14,624 bases of DNA from JAAYYM01 sp964638005 (GCA_964638005.1 CAZWXS010000055.1:1-14624); one strand, 5' to 3'. Positions 6,842 through 14,088 are shown, counted from the first letter of the stretch. Numbers and translations are program-made. Notes: generated by a model from the sequence alone, not told the origin.

Positions 6842-8038
6842 TTACCTGCACGCTTCTATCGCTGCGCTCAGTTTCTGAAGCATCTCATCAATCTGCTCCT
6901 TCGTAATGATCAACGGCGGAACCAAACGAATGATATTCGCCCCTGCTGTTGCAGTCAGAAGTCCGTTTTCGATTGCTTTGCCGACAATGTCCGCAACCGG
7001 TCGGTTAAATATGATTCCCTGCATCAGACCCATACCCCGGTGAGATTCGATACAATCATATCTGTCAGTCAGTTCCTGTAGTTTCTGTTCTAAATAAGGT
7101 GTTATTTCATTTACATGTTCTATGATGTGATTTTCCTCAAAGAGATCAAATACCTTGCTCACAGCCGCTGTCACAAGCGGATTCCCTGCATAGGTCGATC
7201 CATGGTCTCCTGCTGTCAGTGAATGCTCTGCAACCTGCTCTGTCATCAGAAAAGCACCTACCGGAACACCGCAGCCAAGTGCCTTGGCAGCTACCATAAT
7301 GTCCGGCTTCACGCCGAATTTCTGCCATGTGAACATCGCTCCTGTACGCCCCATTCCACACTGGATCTCATCGAAAATCAACAGGATACCCTTTTCATCA
7401 CATAGCCTGCGGACACCATCTAAAAACTCAGCCTCGGCGGGATAAATACCTCCCTCGCCCTGTACCGACTCTAAAATAATAGCACAAGTCTTATCACTTA
7501 GTAAAGCCTTAACACTTTCCAAATCATTAAACTTTGCATACCTGACCGCTCCGCAAAACGCTGCAAACGGTGCACGGTATTTTTCATTTCCCGTCACAGA
7601 CAATGCACCCATTGTCCTGCCATGAAAGGAATGCTGCATCGCTATCACTTCATAGTCCGTACCGCCCTTTGTTGTATATGCATATTTCAGCGCCGATTTG
7701 ATAGCTCCTTCAATTGCTTCTGCACCGCTGTTTGTAAAGAAAACACGATCCATCTGTGCCGCTTTTGTAACCTTTTTGGCTGCCTCTAAAAGCGGAACAG
7801 TATAATACAGGTTGGATACATGTACCAGCTTGTCCATCTGTGCCTTGATTGCATCCGACAATGCACGGTTCCCGTGTCCAAGGGCATGTACTGCAATACC
7901 TGCCACAAAATCCAAGTACTTCTTACCATCCGTATCATAGAGATATGCGCCCTCGCCTTTATCCAAAACCAGCTGATAACGGGTATATGTGTGCAGCAGA
8001 ACCTGTTCAGATTCATCAATATATTGTTGTTGTGTCAT
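6842..8038 (-). CDS. argD: Acetylornithine aminotransferase
   Basis: A class III PLP-dependent aminotransferase that converts N-acetylglutamate semialdehyde and glutamate to N-acetylornithine and 2-oxoglutarate. In 398-residue numbering, the phosphate-binding NSGAEA is at 104-109, SFHGRT at 137-142, the PLP ring Asp223 in FDEIQCGMGRTG and the Schiff-base Lys252 in AAKALGCG. HGSTYAGNP (279-287) supplies the second-subunit phosphate contact. HTYTRYQ near the N terminus is typical of ArgD. The length is normal. A GTG at 8047 is in frame with three more codons; ATG 8038 has the better placed AAGAG and matches the usual N terminus. It is 76 bp after argB, a gap large enough to hold a promoter. The context, argC-argJ-argB-argD, supports ArgD over ornithine or GABA aminotransferase. 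Confidence 0.95.
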   Translation of the reverse strand: MTQQQYIDESEQVLLHTYTRYQLVLDKGEGAYLYDTDGKKYLDFVAGIAVHALGHGNRALSDAIKAQMDKLVHVSNLYYTVPLLEAAKKVTKAAQMDRVFFTNSGAEAIEGAIKSALKYAYTTKGGTDYEVIAMQHSFHGRTMGALSVTGNEKYRAPFAAFCGAVRYAKFNDLESVKALLSDKTCAIILESVQGEGGIYPAEAEFLDGVRRLCDEKGILLIFDEIQCGMGRTGAMFTWQKFGVKPDIMVAAKALGCGVPVGAFLMTEQVAEHSLTAGDHGSTYAGNPLVTAAVSKVFDLFEENHIIEHVNEITPYLEQKLQELTDRYDCIESHRGMGLMQGIIFNRPVADIVGKAIENGLLTATAGANIIRLVPPLIITKEQIDEMLQKLSAAIEACR

Positions 8039-8060
8039 GTCATTCACTCTTTTCTTTGTA

Positions 8061-8090
8061 TATATACTGTCTTTTGCTATTTGTCGTCAT
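8061..8090 (-). promoter_or_regulatory. Weak candidate promoter for argD
   Basis: Minus-strand ATGACG (8090-8085), an 18-bp spacer and TATATA (8066-8061) lie just upstream of argD. A 7-bp direct repeat TTGTCGT (plus strand 8081-8087 and 8096-8102) overlaps the -35 side. The match is modest and read-through from argB is enough to explain expression. Confidence 0.25.
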
Positions 8091-8114
8091 ACAAATTGTC
8101 GTTATGTAAACTTT

Positions 8115-9005
8115 TTATGGTAACATATCTTTATCGTTGTCCGGAAAAAACATCGTACCGATACCTGTATTCGTAAAAAATTCCACCAACAAACTGTGTG
8201 GCTTTCTGCCATCCAAAATATGCACCCGGTTGACTCCGCTCTTGATTGCCTCCGTGCAGTTATTCAGCTTCGGGAGCATACCGCCGCCGATATAGCCCTT
8301 TCCGATCAAATCGTCCACTTCGCTGACGGTCAATCTGGAAATAAAGGTACTCTTATCCTCCGGATCCTTATATACACCCTCAATATCCGTTAGGAATGCA
8401 AGCTTGTCCGCATGCATCGCCTTCGCAATTGCACAGGCTGCATCATCTGCATTGATATTATAAGTCTGAAATTCATCATCCAGACCAATAGGGGCTACAA
8501 TGGGAAGGAAATCATTTTCCAGCAGATCTTCAAGGATCTTTGTATTGACTCCGGTAATCTCACCGACAAATCCGATGTCCTTACCCTCGGAATACTTCTT
8601 CTCAACCGTCAGCAGACCTCCGTCCTTGCCGCTGATGCCGACTGCCTTAACACCCAGCTCCTGCACCATAGTCACCAGAGACTTATTAACCTTGCCAAGC
8701 ACCATTTCTGCGATTTCCATTGTCTCTTCATCGGTCACACGCAGACCGTTGATAAATTTCGGCTCCATACCGACCTTACCGACCCACCGGCTGATTTCCT
8801 TGCCACCGCCATGTACGACGATCGGTTTGAAGCCGACAAGTTTCAGGAGTGTTACATCCTTAATAACATTTTTCTTCAGTTCATCGTCCGTCATTGCACT
8901 GCCGCCGTATTTGACTACGATGACCTTGCGGTTAAATTCCTGTATATAAGGAAGTGCCTCGATCAGCACCTCCGCCTTGTGCAGATTTTCATCCATATGA
9001 TCCAT
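8115..9005 (-). CDS. argB: Acetylglutamate kinase, arginine-sensitive type
   Basis: An amino acid kinase of 296 residues that phosphorylates the gamma-carboxyl of N-acetylglutamate. The nucleotide/phosphate loop VKYGGSAM (31-38) with Lys32, HGGGKEIS (65-72) for acetylglutamate, TYNINADDAACAIA (181-194) and the KLAFLTDIEGVY stretch (201-212) are all present. The N-terminal helix (about 4-25) and the C-terminal HSLLVEFFTNTGIGTM (270-285) are the features known from hexameric, arginine-inhibited kinases. Feedback inhibition at this step fits a cyclic pathway using ArgJ. The ATG at 9005 is preceded by GGAGG at 8-bp spacing. The gene is 28 bp after the small lipoprotein gene and 76 bp before argD. 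Confidence 0.96.
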   Translation of the reverse strand: MDHMDENLHKAEVLIEALPYIQEFNRKVIVVKYGGSAMTDDELKKNVIKDVTLLKLVGFKPIVVHGGGKEISRWVGKVGMEPKFINGLRVTDEETMEIAEMVLGKVNKSLVTMVQELGVKAVGISGKDGGLLTVEKKYSEGKDIGFVGEITGVNTKILEDLLENDFLPIVAPIGLDDEFQTYNINADDAACAIAKAMHADKLAFLTDIEGVYKDPEDKSTFISRLTVSEVDDLIGKGYIGGGMLPKLNNCTEAIKSGVNRVHILDGRKPHSLLVEFFTNTGIGTMFFPDNDKDMLP

Positions 9006-9033
9006 TTTAGTTTCCTCCCTCGCCCAAATGTCG

Positions 9034-9600
9034 TTACTCTGCGGTCGTCCGATAGGTTGCTTCCACCTGTGTCACTGCATCCGTGATGACATCCGCAGCA
9101 CCTTCCACAGAAACCACATGAATGACCTCGTCATCGCTCTCGAACACCCAGAATACAATGATACTGGAAGCATTATTATTCTGCGTATCGGTATATGCAC
9201 CATACACTTGGAACGCATCATAATCTGCTATTTTGACTTTAGCACCTGTAATCTGCTTCACACCGCCCTGCTCCAAAGTGCCCCATATTCCTGTTGCCGC
9301 ACTCTCTGCAGTGATGCTTTCCTTTTCTTCCTCACTCAGCGTTGACTCGTCTACCACATCCATGGAAAGATTCACCTTTGAATCTGCACTTGCATACTGA
9401 AGTGCCGTTGCCCCATTTACAGCTTCAACCGAAATCCAATCTGCAGGAAGTTCTGCATATCCTACCTTATCGTTGCCAACCGTCTGCAGCTCTGTTGTTG
9501 ATGTATCAGCAGCATCTTCTGCCGTATTTTCATTCTTGCCGCACGCGCTCAGCGCAAGAAGTGCTGTCATCAGTAACATACATAATATTGTCTTTTTCAT
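9034..9600 (-). CDS. Small putative lipoprotein of unknown function
   Basis: I do not recognise a characterised family. The 188-residue product has a clear lipoprotein signal: Lys2-Lys3, a hydrophobic core (5-16) and lipobox LSAC with Cys20. A Thr/Glu/Asp-rich linker (21-45) leads to a compact domain (about 46-185) with alternating beta-like stretches (VGYAELPADWISV, DAFQVYGAYTD, SSIIVFWVFESDDEVIHVVSVEG). The layout resembles small surface lipoproteins whose domain contains PsbP/DUF-type beta-alpha folds, but that is a guess. AAAGGA sits 8 bp before the ATG. It lies between argJ (90 bp away) and argB (28 bp away) on the same strand, so it is probably co-transcribed with arginine biosynthesis. 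No catalytic motif is visible. Confidence 0.8.
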   Translation of the reverse strand: MKKTILCMLLMTALLALSACGKNENTAEDAADTSTTELQTVGNDKVGYAELPADWISVEAVNGATALQYASADSKVNLSMDVVDESTLSEEEKESITAESAATGIWGTLEQGGVKQITGAKVKIADYDAFQVYGAYTDTQNNNASSIIVFWVFESDDEVIHVVSVEGAADVITDAVTQVEATYRTTAE

Positions 9601-9690
9601 TTTTGTTTTCCTTTTCTGTTTTCTTTTCTCTACTGTCTTCCTGACTATTCTGCCTATCTTTTAGAATACATTTTTACTTTTTTAATCATA

Positions 9691-10920
9691 TTAACTTCTG
9701 TAATCAGCATTTATCTTAACATAATCATAGGTCAGATCACAACCCCAGGCGGTCGCCTCTGCCTCGCCTGCATTCATATCCAGCAGCAGGGTCACTTCTT
9801 CGGCAGAGAGTGCCTTGGTCGCTTCTTCTTCACTGTAGTCTGCCATTTGACCTTCGTGGCATACCAACATCTTATTTCCGTTTCCTTCGTAATACAAGTC
9901 CACTTTTTCAGGATCGAACTTTGCTCCCGAATATCCCATCGCACACATGATTCTGCCCCAGTTGGAGTCATGTCCGTAGATGGCTGCCTTTGTGAGTGAC
10001 GAGCAAATCACTGATTTTGCAAGCAGCTTTGCATTTTCTTTCGTATCTGCATGAATGACTTTTGCCTCGATGAGTGCTGTTGCTCCTTCTCCGTCACCGG
10101 CCATTTTCTTTGCCTGTGTTTGGTTTACATAATGCAATGCAGCTTTAAAGATTTCGTAGTCGGCACCTTCGGTTGTAATTTCAGGATTGCCTGCCATACC
10201 GTTTGCCATGATCAGCAAAGTGTCATTTGTGGAGGTATCTCCGTCTACAGAAATCATATTAAAGGTATCCTGCACATCTTCCTTGAGTGCTTTGGTCAGC
10301 AGTTCCTTGGAAATTGCAAGATCGGTCGTCACGTATGCTAACAGTGTGCACATATTCGGGTGAATCATACCGGAGCCCTTGCACATGCCTCCCATGGTGA
10401 CAGTCTTGCCGCCGATTTCGAAGGTCACTGCGATTTCTTTGGATATGGTATCGGTCGTCATGATAGACTCTGCTGCCATATGCCCATCTTCTATGGAACT
10501 GCCGAGTGTGGGAACCATCTTCTCTATGCCTGCCACGATTTTATCAACCGGCAGCTGCATGCCAATGACTCCTGTAGAACCGACCGCTACGGCATTGGTG
10601 GGAATATTCAATAATCCACCTACTGCCTCTGCAGTTTTTTTGCATGCCTGCATGCCCTGTTCGTTAGTGCATGCATTTGCGATACCTGCGTTGACTACGA
10701 TTGCTTGTAGGTAGGGGGAGTTTTCTACGATTTCCTGATCCCACTTTACGGGTGCTGCCTTGACAACGTTGGTGGTGAATGTTGCGGCTGCAGTGCAGGG
10801 TTGCTCGCTGTAGACCAATGCCATGTCTTTGCGGTTTTGATATTTGATTCCGGCGGCGGTGCCGGTGGCTTGGAAGCCTTTGGGGGATGTGATGCCGCCG
10901 TTTATTATTTTGTAGGTCAT
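9691..10920 (-). CDS. argJ: Ornithine acetyltransferase / amino-acid acetyltransferase (ArgJ)
   Basis: ArgJ transfers the acetyl group from N-acetylornithine to glutamate, giving ornithine and regenerating N-acetylglutamate. Bifunctional members also make acetylglutamate from acetyl-CoA. The 409-residue protein has the self-cleavage site GDGEGATALIEAKV (275-288) with the cut expected between Ala280 and the nucleophile Thr281. The oxyanion-loop STGVIG (115-120), the KGSGMIHPNM stretch (181-190), SVDGDTSTND (224-233) and the C-terminal TYDYVKINADYRS are also family-like. The length is normal. Whether it is mono- or bifunctional cannot be told by eye. The ATG at 10920 has AAAGGA upstream. It follows the GNAT gene by 53 bp. 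Its first 60 or so codons prefer C and A in third position more than the rest of the gene. Confidence 0.96.
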   Translation of the reverse strand: MTYKIINGGITSPKGFQATGTAAGIKYQNRKDMALVYSEQPCTAAATFTTNVVKAAPVKWDQEIVENSPYLQAIVVNAGIANACTNEQGMQACKKTAEAVGGLLNIPTNAVAVGSTGVIGMQLPVDKIVAGIEKMVPTLGSSIEDGHMAAESIMTTDTISKEIAVTFEIGGKTVTMGGMCKGSGMIHPNMCTLLAYVTTDLAISKELLTKALKEDVQDTFNMISVDGDTSTNDTLLIMANGMAGNPEITTEGADYEIFKAALHYVNQTQAKKMAGDGEGATALIEAKVIHADTKENAKLLAKSVICSSLTKAAIYGHDSNWGRIMCAMGYSGAKFDPEKVDLYYEGNGNKMLVCHEGQMADYSEEEATKALSAEEVTLLLDMNAGEAEATAWGCDLTYDYVKINADYRS

Positions 10921-10973
10921 GTTTTGTCCTTTCTTTGAGGTGCGGTCGCGCGGTGGAGTGTGTGGTTTGATGT

Positions 10974-11417
10974 TTAATTGTTATAGTTGATGATGTTTTC
11001 GGTGTTTAGGACGAAGTCGTAGTAGTTTAGGTCTTCGCGTTTGGTCCAGCCGATCTGGTTCCAGAAGGCGTTGCCGACGTCGTTTTTGGTAAATGCAATC
11101 AAGGATACCTTGCTGATGTTTTCTTTGTGCAGGGCCTCCATCGCGTGGATGACCATGGACTTTCCGATACCTCTTCGTCGGTATGCGCTGTGGACACAGA
11201 CATGATAGCAGCAGCCTCTTCTGCCGTCGTGACCGCATAGGATGCTGCCTACGACTTTGTTGTCTTCTATGGCTGCGACGCTGGTGGTCGGGTTGCGCTT
11301 GAGAAATGCGGCTACGCCTTCTCTGGAATCATCAACGCTGCGGATTGCAAACCCGCTGATTGTCATCCATAGGTCGTGTACCTGGTCGTAATCTTCGATT
11401 GTCATTGTTCTTATCAT
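10974..11417 (-). CDS. GNAT-family N-acetyltransferase in the arginine operon
   Basis: A single-domain acetyl-CoA-dependent acetyltransferase of 147 residues. The acetyl-CoA loop R-x-x-G-x-G is present as RRRGIGKS (80-87), preceded by the beta-4 strand CCYHVCVHSAYR. A later segment (104-127) VSLIAFTKNDVGNAFWNQIGW matches the usual motif B pattern for an alpha helix ending in a GF/GW turn. CGHDGRRGCCYH (61-72) resembles the YpeA-like branch. The frame is open to 11513, overlapping argC, but the conserved domain starts at ATG 11417, with AAGAAAGAAG upstream; ATG 11405 is an alternative. It lies between argC (64 bp) and argJ (53 bp). The substrate is unknown. A glutamate N-acetyltransferase role feeding the pathway is possible but unproved. 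Confidence 0.85.
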   Translation of the reverse strand: MIRTMTIEDYDQVHDLWMTISGFAIRSVDDSREGVAAFLKRNPTTSVAAIEDNKVVGSILCGHDGRRGCCYHVCVHSAYRRRGIGKSMVIHAMEALHKENISKVSLIAFTKNDVGNAFWNQIGWTKREDLNYYDFVLNTENIINYNN

Positions 11418-11481
11418 ATGTTCACTTCTTTCTTGATTGATATGACAGAGGTTTGAATGCTGCTCTGTGCCATATACGATT

Positions 11482-12435
11482 TTATATTGACAGGTTGAGT
11501 CCCTTGCTTTCATCGCAGCCGAGAAGGATGTTCAGGCACTGCACGGCAGCTCCGGACGCTCCTTTGCCGAGGTTATCGAACTGAGAAGAAACTACGATGC
11601 GGTCTTCATTGCCGGTGACGTAGATTCTGAGTCCGTCCCAGCCGGCACACACGATACCGCTCAAGAATCCGTCTGTTTCAGCTTCTGCGCCGTATGGCAT
11701 CACATGGATGAATTGTTCTCCCTCATAGTATTTTACAAAGAACTGCTGTAATTCCTCCGGTGTCATCCTGTGCTGCATCAAATCCGTATAAATAGGTAAA
11801 GACACAACCATACCGCTGTAGTAATCTGCTACAATCGGGGAAAACAGAGGGATTCTCGTAATTCCCGTGATTGCCTGCATCTCCTTTAAGTGCTTATGCT
11901 GCTGTGAAAGTGCGTATTCACGTGGAGCATTATATGAAATATCTCTTTTGGCATCTTCATATTGTGCAATCATCTTCTTGCCGCCGCCGCTGTATCCTGT
12001 AACGGAAAATGCAGATACAGGATAATCCGGGGCAAGTACTCCTTCTGCAATCAGTGGATATAATACGGAAACCAATCCTGTTGCATGACAGCCGGGTACC
12101 GCGATTTTTTTACCGTTTTGAATCGCCTCTCTGTGCTGTGGTGACAGCTCCGCAAATCCGTATGCCCAACCACTCTCGGTTCTGTGTGCGGTCGAGGTAT
12201 CAATGATACATGTATGATCATTTTCGAGCATTGCTACCGATTCTCTTGCCGCAACGTCCGGCAGACACAGAAATGTAATGTCGGAGGCGTTGATAAGTCT
12301 CTTTCTCTCGTCTGTATCCTTTCTGAGTTCAGGAGATATCTTCAATAATTCTATATCATCTCGTCCTTCAAAACGTTCATATATTCTAAGTCCGGTAGTT
12401 CCTTCACTGCCATCGATAAAAATCTTCTTTTTCAT
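11482..12435 (-). CDS. argC: N-acetyl-gamma-glutamyl-phosphate reductase, short (type 2) form
   Basis: ArgC reduces acetylglutamyl phosphate with NADPH to the semialdehyde. The 317-residue protein begins with a dinucleotide-binding start KIFIDGSEGTTGLRIYERF (4-22). The catalytic Cys116 lies in AVPGCHATG (112-120), followed by FSVTGYSGGGKK (143-154) and the histidine pair in QQHKHLKEM (178-186) that supplies the catalytic His. The C terminus GKGASGAAVQCLN fits the family. Its length and the GSEGTTG start point to the shorter type 2 ArgC rather than the 340-350 residue type 1. The ATG at 12435 is preceded by AGGAGG with 11 bp between them, a little long. It is the first gene of the leftward arginine operon and is read from the promoter at 12526-12554. 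Confidence 0.95.
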   Translation of the reverse strand: MKKKIFIDGSEGTTGLRIYERFEGRDDIELLKISPELRKDTDERKRLINASDITFLCLPDVAARESVAMLENDHTCIIDTSTAHRTESGWAYGFAELSPQHREAIQNGKKIAVPGCHATGLVSVLYPLIAEGVLAPDYPVSAFSVTGYSGGGKKMIAQYEDAKRDISYNAPREYALSQQHKHLKEMQAITGITRIPLFSPIVADYYSGMVVSLPIYTDLMQHRMTPEELQQFFVKYYEGEQFIHVMPYGAEAETDGFLSGIVCAGWDGLRIYVTGNEDRIVVSSQFDNLGKGASGAAVQCLNILLGCDESKGLNLSI

Positions 12436-12483
12436 TAATTATATGTCCTCCTACGCAAATCTTTTTATAGCATAACTGATTCC

Positions 12484-12501
12484 GTTCTTAAATTCAAGAA
12501 C
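12484..12501. repeat. Inverted repeat in the argC leader
   Basis: GTTCTT and AAGAAC form a perfect 6-bp inverted repeat around AAATTC. It lies about 20 bp downstream of the predicted argC transcription start, so it would be in the mRNA leader. No T-run follows, so a simple terminator is unlikely. Confidence 0.45.
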
Positions 12502-12519
12502 CTGTATTTCTTGTGTGAT

Positions 12520-12554
12520 TGCATAATTATACATCCGCATTGCATAATATGCAA
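12520..12554. promoter_or_regulatory. Tandem ARG-box-like ArgR operators over the argC promoter
   Basis: Box 1, TGCATAATTATACA (12520-12533), matches a relaxed ARG box TGNAT-WWWW-ATNCA at every position. Box 2 (12540-12554) is the perfect dyad TTGCATAATATGCAA, with a centre one base shorter than the classic box. The centres are 20.5 bp apart, close to the 21 bp of paired ARG boxes bound by an ArgR hexamer. They cover the -10 and the -35 of the argC promoter, so occupancy would block RNA polymerase. ArgR itself is not in the window; this is a sequence-pattern call. Confidence 0.65.
12526..12554 (-). promoter_or_regulatory. argC operon promoter (sigma-A type)
   Basis: On the minus strand TTGCAT (12554-12549), a 17-bp spacer and a perfect TATAAT (12531-12526) predict a start near 12519, about 84 bases before the argC ATG. 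A/T-rich tracts upstream of the -35 could act as an UP element. This is the only strong leftward promoter seen for the arginine genes. Confidence 0.8.
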
Positions 12555-12627
12555 GTCCTTTTTTTCTGCTTTTTCTATTTTTCTTTCTTTTTGATATGCG
12601 TTCTATCTGTATTCTGTGCACTTTTTC

Positions 12628-12643
12628 ATTTTGCCGGCAAAAT
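12628..12643. promoter_or_regulatory. Perfect 16-bp palindrome between the two arg promoters
   Basis: ATTTTGCCGGCAAAAT is its own reverse complement. Its centre (12635.5) is within about 2 bp of the midpoint of the intergenic region. It is unlike the ARG-box elements and is G+C-rich only in its core. A binding site for another dimeric regulator is one explanation; the function is unknown. Confidence 0.5.
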
Positions 12644-12664
12644 AAATGTGTTTTTCGTTATTTA

Positions 12665-12699
12665 TGCATAAAATTTCATTTTTCATGCATTTTATACTT
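12665..12699. promoter_or_regulatory. ARG-box-like elements upstream of the argG promoter
   Basis: TGCATAAAATTTCA (12665-12678) fits the relaxed ARG box with one mismatch. Exactly 21 bp on, 12686-12699 has a perfect left half TGCAT but a poor right half. The second element touches the -35. The spacing and the shared TGCAT half-site echo the argC pair, suggesting coordinate ArgR control of both operons. Confidence 0.5.
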
Positions 12700-12726
12700 G
12701 CATTATTCATTTTATTGATGTATATT
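12698..12726 (+). promoter_or_regulatory. argG promoter (sigma-A type)
   Basis: TTGCAT (12698-12703), a 17-bp spacer and TATATT (12721-12726) predict a start near 12733 and a leader of roughly 107 bases. The -35 hexamer is identical to that of argC and is part of a TGCAT-containing operator-like region. Confidence 0.72.
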
Positions 12727-12839
12727 GTTCTTACACGAAATCTTGAGGCTGCTGGATTAGCCATGCAAATGTACCATAATTGAAGAAAATTTTTATCATA
12801 CTATGAAAATGAGTCTAAAACAAATCAGGAGGTTTTATC

Positions 12840-14063
12840 ATGAAAGAAAAAGTTATCTTAGCTTACTCAGGTGGTCTCGATACCACAGCAATCATTCCCT
12901 GGCTGCAGGAAAATTACGACTACGATGTTGTATGTGTCTGTGTCGATGTCGGACAGGAAAGCGAGCTTGACGGATTAGAGGAAAGAGCAAAATTATCAGG
13001 TGCCACTAAATTATATATAGAAGATTTGGTGGATGAGTTCTGTGACGAGTACGTTGTTCCCTGTGTTCAGGCAAATGCAATTTACGAAAACAAATATCTG
13101 CTCGGTACTTCCATGGCACGTCCCGTTATCGCAAAGCGCCTTGTGGAAATCGCAAGAAAAGAAGGTGCTACTGCTATCTGCCACGGTGCAACCGGTAAAG
13201 GAAACGATCAGGTTCGTTTTGAGCTTGGTATCAAAGCACTTGCTCCGGATCTGAAGATTATTGCTCCTTGGCGCTGCAATGAGACATGGAAAATGAGTTC
13301 CAGAGAAGATGAAATCGAATATTGTAAGGCACATGGTATTGATTTGCCGTTTTCAGCAGACAGCAGCTACAGCCGTGACCGTAATTTATGGCACATCAGC
13401 CATGAAGGACTGGAACTTGAAGACCCTGCAAATGAGCCTAACTATGATCATCTTCTTGTACTCGGTGTTACTCCTGAAAAGGCTCCGAATGAAGGCGAAT
13501 ATGTAACTATGACATTTGAAAAGGGTGTTCCAAAGACAATCAATGGCAAGGCAATGAAGGTTTCAGAAATCATCAAGGAATTAAATAAACTTGGTGGCAA
13601 GCATGGTATCGGTATCGTTGATATCGTAGAGAACCGTGTAGTCGGCATGAAGTCCCGCGGCGTCTATGAGACACCTGGCGGAACCATCCTGATGGAAGCT
13701 CATCAGCAGCTGGAGGAGCTCATCCTTGATCGCGCTACATATACCGCGAAAAAGGAAATGGGCAACAAATTCGCTGATATCGTCTATGAAGGAAAATGGT
13801 TCACACCGCTCCGTGAAGCCGTTCAGGCATTTATCGAATCTACACAGCAGTATGTAACAGGCGAAGTGAAATTCAAGCTGTACAAGGGCAACATCATCAA
13901 AGCCGGCACAACTTCACCATACTCACTCTACAGCGAGTCACTGGCATCCTTCACAACCGGCGAATTATACGATCACCACGATGCAGAAGGCTTTATCAAT
14001 CTGTTCGGTCTGCCCCTTAAGGTACGTGCTATGAAGATGACTGCTCTGAAAGAGCAGAAATAA
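12840..14063 (+). CDS. argG: Argininosuccinate synthase
   Basis: An ATP-dependent ligase that joins citrulline and aspartate to argininosuccinate with release of AMP and pyrophosphate. The 407-residue protein has the N-type ATP pyrophosphatase P-loop AYSGGLDTT (8-16), GATGKGNDQVRFE (116-128) for citrulline/aspartate binding, and the middle-region SSYSRDRNLWHISHEG motif. A C-terminal tetramerisation tail is present, and the length is normal. AGGAGG lies 7 bp before the ATG. It stands alone on the plus strand, divergent from argC; argH, often next to argG, is absent. Codon use is slightly more A/T-ending than in the argC operon. An intrinsic terminator follows 25 bp after the stop. Confidence 0.97.
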   Translation: MKEKVILAYSGGLDTTAIIPWLQENYDYDVVCVCVDVGQESELDGLEERAKLSGATKLYIEDLVDEFCDEYVVPCVQANAIYENKYLLGTSMARPVIAKRLVEIARKEGATAICHGATGKGNDQVRFELGIKALAPDLKIIAPWRCNETWKMSSREDEIEYCKAHGIDLPFSADSSYSRDRNLWHISHEGLELEDPANEPNYDHLLVLGVTPEKAPNEGEYVTMTFEKGVPKTINGKAMKVSEIIKELNKLGGKHGIGIVDIVENRVVGMKSRGVYETPGGTILMEAHQQLEELILDRATYTAKKEMGNKFADIVYEGKWFTPLREAVQAFIESTQQYVTGEVKFKLYKGNIIKAGTTSPYSLYSESLASFTTGELYDHHDAEGFINLFGLPLKVRAMKMTALKEQK

Positions 14064-14088
14064 ACTGTCCGTGATGGATTACAATATT

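Larger units (their letters stand above)
12436..12839. other. Divergent argC/argG control region (404 bp, no gene)
   Basis: This AT-rich stretch has no supported coding sequence. From left to right it holds the argC ribosome binding site (minus strand AGGAGG, 12452-12447), a leader inverted repeat, the argC promoter under two ARG-box-like dyads, phased T-runs (12559-12592), a 16-bp perfect palindrome, two ARG-box-like elements before the argG promoter, about 105 bp of argG leader and the argG ribosome binding site AGGAGG (12827-12832). No T-box, riboswitch or convincing leader peptide was seen. Confidence 0.85.

Noticed and set aside
6158..7081. Plus-strand open frame of 307 codons
   Set aside because: It is antisense to the solute-binding-like gene and argD, rich in Cys/Ile/Arg/His as expected of a shadow frame, with no domain or ribosome binding site; both opposite-strand genes are well supported.
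8041..8114. ARG boxes upstream of argD (and likewise upstream of argJ and argB)
   Set aside because: No TGNAT-WWWW-ATNCA-like dyad was found in these gaps; only a 7-bp direct repeat is present before argD, so internal ArgR control is not supported.
8412..9086. Plus-strand open frame of 224 codons
   Set aside because: It is antisense to argB, which has complete kinase motifs, and its composition is that of a shadow frame.
9601..9690. Possible terminator or promoter between argJ and the small lipoprotein gene
   Set aside because: The 90-bp gap is purine-rich on the coding strand but has no stem-loop with a T-run and no promoter pair with acceptable spacing.
12763..12783. Short upstream open frame in the argG leader (ATG CAA ATG TAC CAT AAT TGA)
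   Set aside because: No ribosome binding site precedes it, it has no arginine codons and no attenuator-like stems follow, so it is not a convincing leader peptide.
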